A stretch of DNA of 35,475 nucleotides, from positions 1-35,475 of the forward strand of contig JAFLSX010000023.1 of NCBI GenBank assembly GCA_022510705.1, read 5' to 3'. The DNA comes from Lachnospiraceae bacterium (GTDB lineage Bacteria; Bacillota; Clostridia; Lachnospirales; Lachnospiraceae). Of this stretch, positions 32,582 through 35,475 are shown one piece after another. Made by a program: the position numbers and the translations under genes. Under the pieces are notes generated by a model that saw nothing but the letters and a program-made list of their open reading frames with translations, was not told the DNA's origin and did not search any database. Numbering within the stretch: the first letter of the stretch is position 1; each line of letters opens with the position of its first letter.

Positions 32582-32615
32582 AACCGGAAACAGTCGTATC
32601 CAGACGTTTCCGGTT
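32582..32615 (+). terminator. Hairpin after the opp operon
   Basis: AACCGGAAAC (32582-32591) pairs with its reverse complement at 32606-32615, plus an inner GTC/GAC. The tail is only CTTGCATTG, so it is a weak intrinsic terminator or an mRNA end stabiliser. Confidence 0.55.
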
Positions 32616-32827
32616 CTTGCATTGTATCGGGGGATATGGTACATTTGATGTATCAACACATATCTGTGGCATATTCCGGCATTTCGCCAATTTTTCCAAA
32701 GTCGTGTTGAAGACAGTCAAATAAGTTCCCGGCTGTTTCCAAAAAGGAGTGCAGCAGGACGGAGAAAAAGGAGGGGTGCCTATGAGGGTGGTTTATTGGA
32801 CTTTTAATATGTTATCATAAAAAAGAA
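32616..32827. other. Intergenic stretch before recA
   Basis: Of the 341-base gap between the opp operon and recA, this part contains no clear promoter. It holds a short palindrome (TTGATGTATCAA) at about 32647-32658 and a possible 12-codon open frame (32782-32820) listed separately. Confidence 0.5.
32782..32820 (+). CDS. Possible 12-residue micropeptide with strong ribosome site
   Basis: ATG at 32782 encodes MRVVYWTFNMLS and stops with TAA at 32818-32820. A textbook AAAGGAGGGG lies 5 bases upstream, in a region that otherwise has no gene. The frame ends 7 bases before the recA -35. It may be a real small protein, a remnant, or a chance purine run. No promoter is obvious. Confidence 0.3.
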   Translation: MRVVYWTFNMLS

Positions 32828-32881
32828 TTGACAAACCCGAACAAATGTTTTATTCTAAGAAAAAGACAGAACATTTGTTCC
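32828..32881 (+). promoter_or_regulatory. recA promoter with two LexA (SOS) boxes
   Basis: TTGACA (32828-32833) and TATTCT (32851-32856) are 17 bases apart. One SOS box, CGAACAAATGTTTT (32838-32851), fills the spacer. A second, AGAACATTTGTTCC (32868-32881), lies at the start of transcription and has a perfect GAAC-N4-GTTC core. LexA bound at both would block recA until DNA damage. Confidence 0.9.
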
Positions 32882-32900
32882 TTATAAAGGAGATACGAAT

Positions 32901-33938
32901 ATGGAAAGAGAAGAAAAACTGAAAGCATTGGATGCCGCATTGGTACAGATTGAGAAGCAGTACGGGAAGGGTGCGGTAATGAAACTGGGTGACCCCGGTG
33001 CCCAAATGAATGTGGAAACGATTCCTACCGGTTCTTTGAGTCTGGATGTGGCATTGGGCCTGGGGGGTATTCCCAAGGGCAGAATCGTGGAGATATACGG
33101 ACCCGAGTCCAGTGGTAAGACCACGGTTACCCTGCATATGATCGCAGAGGTACAGAAGCGGGGCGGCATTGCCGGCTTTATTGATGCGGAGCATGCTCTG
33201 GACCCCGTGTATGCTAAAAATATAGGCGTGGATATTGACAATCTCTATATTTCCCAGCCGGACAGCGGAGAGCAGGCATTGGAAATTACCGAGACCATGG
33301 TGCGTTCCGGTGCTATCGATATTATTGTAGTGGACTCCGTTGCGGCTTTGGTTCCCAAGGCGGAGATAGAGGGGGATATGGGTGACAGCCATGTAGGTCT
33401 GCAGGCCCGCCTGATGTCACAGGCTCTGAGGAAGCTCACTGCCGTGATCAGCAAATCCAACTGTACCGTAATCTTTATCAACCAGCTGCGTGAAAAGGTG
33501 GGCATTATGTTTGGCAATCCTGAGACGACTACCGGTGGACGGGCATTGAAATTCTACTCCTCCGTGCGGCTGGATGTACGCCGTATTGAGTCCTTAAAGC
33601 AGGGCGGTGAGGTGATCGGCAACAGGACCAGAGTCAAGGTGGTAAAGAATAAGATAGCGCCTCCGTTTAAGGAAGCTGAGTTTGATATTATGTTCGGCGA
33701 GGGTATTTCCGTAGTAGGAGATATTCTGGATCTGGCGTCAGAGACCGGTATTATCAATAAATCCGGTGCGTGGTTTGCCTACGAGGGCAATAAGATCGGA
33801 CAGGGCAGGGAGAATGCCAAGCAGTACTTAAAAGACAACCCTGAAGTATGTGCGGAAGTGGAACGTAAAGTTAGAGAGAATTTCGGTCTGCTTGCAAATG
33901 CGGATTCTACTGCAGATGAGGGTGAAGCAAAAGAATGA
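32901..33938 (+). CDS. recA: Recombinase A
   Basis: This 345-residue recombinase forms filaments on single-stranded DNA and triggers LexA cleavage. Walker A is GPESSGKT at 67-74. The L2 loop region [28 protein letters not shown] is present. AAAGGAG precedes the ATG. It overlaps recX by 4 bases. Confidence 0.98.
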   Translation: MEREEKLKALDAALVQIEKQYGKGAVMKLGDPGAQMNVETIPTGSLSLDVALGLGGIPKGRIVEIYGPESSGKTTVTLHMIAEVQKRGGIAGFIDAEHALDPVYAKNIGVDIDNLYISQPDSGEQALEITETMVRSGAIDIIVVDSVAALVPKAEIEGDMGDSHVGLQARLMSQALRKLTAVISKSNCTVIFINQLREKVGIMFGNPETTTGGRALKFYSSVRLDVRRIESLKQGGEVIGNRTRVKVVKNKIAPPFKEAEFDIMFGEGISVVGDILDLASETGIINKSGAWFAYEGNKIGQGRENAKQYLKDNPEVCAEVERKVRENFGLLANADSTADEGEAKE

Positions 33939-34543
33939 TGATTACAGAGCTTAAGGAGGTTTCCTCCTCCAGAGTGAAAGTATTTACAGATGAGCGGCCC
34001 GCCTTTGTATTATACAAAGGCGAGCTGCTCAAATACAGACTAAAAGAGGGTGAAGAGATTCCCTCACAGGTGTATGAAGAGCTGTTTGGTGAGGTGCTTC
34101 CAAAGCGTGCCAAGCTGCGATGTATGAATCTTTTGAAATCCCGTGATTATACAACAGAGCAGTTACGGAAGAAGCTTAAGCTGGGTTTCTATCCCGAAGA
34201 AGTCATCGACGAGGCCCTGTCCTATGTGGCCTCGTTTCATTATATTGACGATCTGCGCTATGCCGAGGACTTCATTCACTATAACAGCAGCCGCAAAAGC
34301 AGGAAACGGATAGAAAATGACCTCTTAAATAAAGGCATTTCCAAGGATACCGTGCAAGCAGCCTGGGCAAAATGGGAAGCCGCAGGAAATCTGCAGGACG
34401 AAGATGCCCAGATCGAAGCCTTTCTTCTCAAAAAACAGTTTGACGCCTCTTCCGCAGATCCCAAAGAATTACGGAAAATGTATGCCTTTCTACTCCGAAA
34501 AGGCTTTTCGGCAGATAAGGTACAAAAGCATTTGCAAAAATAG
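33935..34543 (+). CDS. recX: RecX regulatory protein
   Basis: This 202-residue RecX inhibits or modulates RecA filaments. It has the repeated three-helix RecX modules, with [20 protein letters not shown] and [15 protein letters not shown], ending with [15 protein letters not shown]. It overlaps recA (ATGATG), so it is translationally coupled and shares SOS control. Confidence 0.93.
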   Translation: MMITELKEVSSSRVKVFTDERPAFVLYKGELLKYRLKEGEEIPSQVYEELFGEVLPKRAKLRCMNLLKSRDYTTEQLRKKLKLGFYPEEVIDEALSYVASFHYIDDLRYAEDFIHYNSSRKSRKRIENDLLNKGISKDTVQAAWAKWEAAGNLQDEDAQIEAFLLKKQFDASSADPKELRKMYAFLLRKGFSADKVQKHLQK

Positions 34544-34577
34544 TATGTTATCGTTCACAGCCTGCCATACATGGCTC

Positions 34578-34721
34578 ATCCCGTCCATATTCCTCATAAA
34601 GACCGTAGAAACACGTCGGCACTTGGCGAGGTGTTTTTGAGCAGTTGCGCGAGCGCAACTTAGTGTCCGCTACGTGTTTGTCCGAGCGGAAGCGTGTCTG
34701 CGTAAGGAATAAGGACGGGAT
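34578..34721 (+). ncRNA. 144-base element with paired ends, candidate structured RNA or dispersed repeat
   Basis: Bases 34578-34596 pair with 34703-34721 at 17 of 19 positions. Inside, AAACACGT (34609-34616) pairs with ACGTGTTT (34672-34679) and continues through GG-CACT (34618-34623) with AGTG-T-CC (34662-34668), closing on GTTGCGC/GCGCAAC (34644-34650, 34653-34659). An alternative short stem uses the same AAACAC to make a terminator. No open frame and no target duplication are seen. It may be a repeat family of this genome group. Confidence 0.5.
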
Positions 34722-34761
34722 TTATTGTTATGTGTTTGTCCGGGCGAAAGCATATCTGCAT
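34672..34761 (+). repeat. Two imperfect 32-base direct repeats with compensatory changes
   Basis: 34672-34703 and 34730-34761 match at 26 of 32 positions. The closing pair C-G in copy one is T-A in copy two, and both keep a GC helix with a GNRA-type loop (GGAA or GAAA). The pattern suggests that RNA folding is conserved. Confidence 0.6.
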
Positions 34762-34800
34762 ATAATATTTTTGAATCGGAAAACTTGTCACGACTTCTAC

Positions 34801-34829
34801 TTGACATAACTATCATTTTATTTTAAAAT
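34801..34829 (+). promoter_or_regulatory. Sigma-A promoter of rny
   Basis: TTGACA (34801-34806) is followed after 17 bases by TAAAAT (34824-34829). A second TATAAT (34875-34880) has only a poor -35. The main leader would be about 115 bases. Confidence 0.7.
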
Positions 34830-34883
34830 TTAACTGTTGTAAAATGCTTTAGGATGTTTACATACATTCTATAATAGATTTGG

Positions 34884-34948
34884 CATAACCGGGTGGTTAT
34901 GTTTTGGCCGCAAGGCCATGCACGAAAATTTAATAAGGAGGTGCTCCT
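34884..34948 (+). promoter_or_regulatory. Hairpins in the rny leader, including one that covers the ribosome site
   Basis: CATAACC-GGGT-GGTTATG (34884-34901) is followed by TTTT. TGGCC-GCAA-GGCCA (34905-34918) has a GNRA loop. AGGAG-GTG-CTCCT (34936-34948) puts the whole Shine-Dalgarno in a stem. This could limit rny translation and allow feedback by RNA cleavage. Confidence 0.55.
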
Positions 34949-34952
34949 GTAC

Positions 34953-35475
34953 ATGATCTGGTTGTACGTTTTGGGAGCGGTAGCAGTTACGCTGATCATC
35001 TCGATTCCGGTTACCTTTGTCTATGCAACGAACCGGCGTAAGAAATACGTCGAGTCTAAATTAGGCGATGCGGATACCAAGGCGAGAGAGATTATCGATG
35101 AAGCTTTAAAGACTGCTGAAGTCAAGAAACGCGAAGCGCTGCTTGAGGTCAAGGAAGAGTCCATTCGTACCAAGAATGAACTGGACAAGGAAATCAAGGA
35201 ACGCAGGGCTGAGGCACAGCGTTATGAGAGAAGAGTTCAGCAGAAAGAAGAGAACATCGACAAGAAAGCGGATGCTATCGAGCGCAAAGAGGCTAGTTTG
35301 GCACAGCGTGAAGAATCCTTGAACAGGATGAAGGAAGAAGTGTCCAAGCTGAACGAACAGCGGGTACAGGAACTGGAGAGAATTTCCGGATTAACCTCTG
35401 AACAAGCAAAAGAGTATTTGTTGAAAATTGTTGAAGATGAAGTGAAGCATGAAACGGCCGTGATGATCAAGGAAA
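34953..35475 (+). CDS. rny: Ribonuclease Y (N-terminal part, cut by window edge)
   Basis: The frame is open to the right edge for 174 residues. An N-terminal membrane anchor (about 3-22) is followed by a long charged coiled coil rich in Glu, Lys and Arg. The segment ISGLTSEQAKEYLLKIVEDE-type, ahead of the KH and HD domains, matches RNase Y. It is the membrane-bound endonuclease that starts mRNA decay. The ATG at 34953 follows AGGAGGTG by about 10 bases. The recA-recX-rny order is common in Clostridia. Confidence 0.93.
   Translation, partial: MIWLYVLGAVAVTLIISIPVTFVYATNRRKKYVESKLGDADTKAREIIDEALKTAEVKKREALLEVKEESIRTKNELDKEIKERRAEAQRYERRVQQKEENIDKKADAIERKEASLAQREESLNRMKEEVSKLNEQRVQELERISGLTSEQAKEYLLKIVEDEVKHETAVMIKE

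Larger units (their letters stand above)
34544..34952. other. 409-base non-coding region between recX and rny
   Basis: This gap holds no credible gene. It contains the paired-end structured element (34578-34721), two imperfect copies of a 32-base hairpin-forming unit (34672-34703, 34730-34761), a promoter (34801-34829) and hairpins in the rny leader (34884-34948). An embedded stem AAACAC (34609-34614) with GTGTTT (34631-34636) followed by a T-run may end recX transcription. Confidence 0.7.

Noticed and set aside
34404..34640. 78-residue frame overlapping the recX end
   Set aside because: It is out of frame with recX, has no ribosome site and runs into the structured element.
34578..34721. 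Reading the paired-end element as a MITE or IS remnant
   Set aside because: No target-site duplication is seen at the ends and no transposase remnant; the internal helices fit an RNA-like fold better.

Overview
The window looks like a chromosomal segment of a Lachnospiraceae-type Clostridium (Firmicutes, low-to-mid GC). The evidence is strong AGGAGG-type ribosome binding sites, sigma-A promoters, RemA (DUF370), RNase Y, a Spo0A DNA-binding domain protein, a fused FolB-FolK, and the yicC-remA-gmk-rpoZ and recA-recX-rny gene orders. I see no rRNA, tRNA, CRISPR array, transposase or phage gene.

Layout. 1-529 (-) is the 5' part of a chemoreceptor-like membrane sensor. 834-4502 (+) is a probable metal-trafficking operon: a histidine-rich CobW GTPase, a second CobW-like GTPase fused to a TIGR03943/DUF1980-like domain, a ZIP metal transporter, and the S4 protein YlmH. 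The intergenic region between the sensor and this operon carries repeated ATTRTGAAA half-sites. 4505-6524 (-) holds pyrB, pyrI and a nitroreductase. 6732-7565 has a small PH-domain protein and a CmpB-like membrane protein. 7602-12566 (+) is a folate operon (folC, folE, HD phosphohydrolase, folP, folB-folK fusion) ending with a DUF3592-like membrane protein. 12854-13375 encodes a Spo0A DNA-binding domain without a receiver, downstream of an inverted pair of 0A-box-like sites. 13444-18539 carries glgA, a MurJ/SpoVB-family flippase and rqcH. 18634-23277 carries yicC, remA, gmk, rpoZ, rimO, pgsA and a CinA C-terminal domain protein. 23261-32559 holds a zinc-ribbon/QGY-repeat membrane protein, a complete peptide ABC transporter (oppABCDF) and a small membrane protein. 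This block separates pgsA-cinA from recA, which are adjacent in many Firmicutes. 32901-35475 is the SOS-controlled recA-recX pair and the start of rny.

The non-coding DNA is unusually informative. It includes two candidate structured RNA elements (27423-27514 between oppA and oppB; 34578-34761 between recX and rny), an attenuator-like leader before oppA, a leader hairpin with two possible starts in front of pyrB, a pyrI terminator buried in the end of ylmH, two LexA boxes at recA, and a sequestered Shine-Dalgarno in front of rny.

The best candidates for something undescribed are the receiver-less Spo0A paralogue with its own 0A boxes, the metal GTPase pair sharing an operator region with a chemoreceptor, the HD protein that may fill the dihydroneopterin triphosphate step of folate synthesis, and the structured elements around opp and recX. 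All functions are read from sequence motifs by eye. No database search was run.
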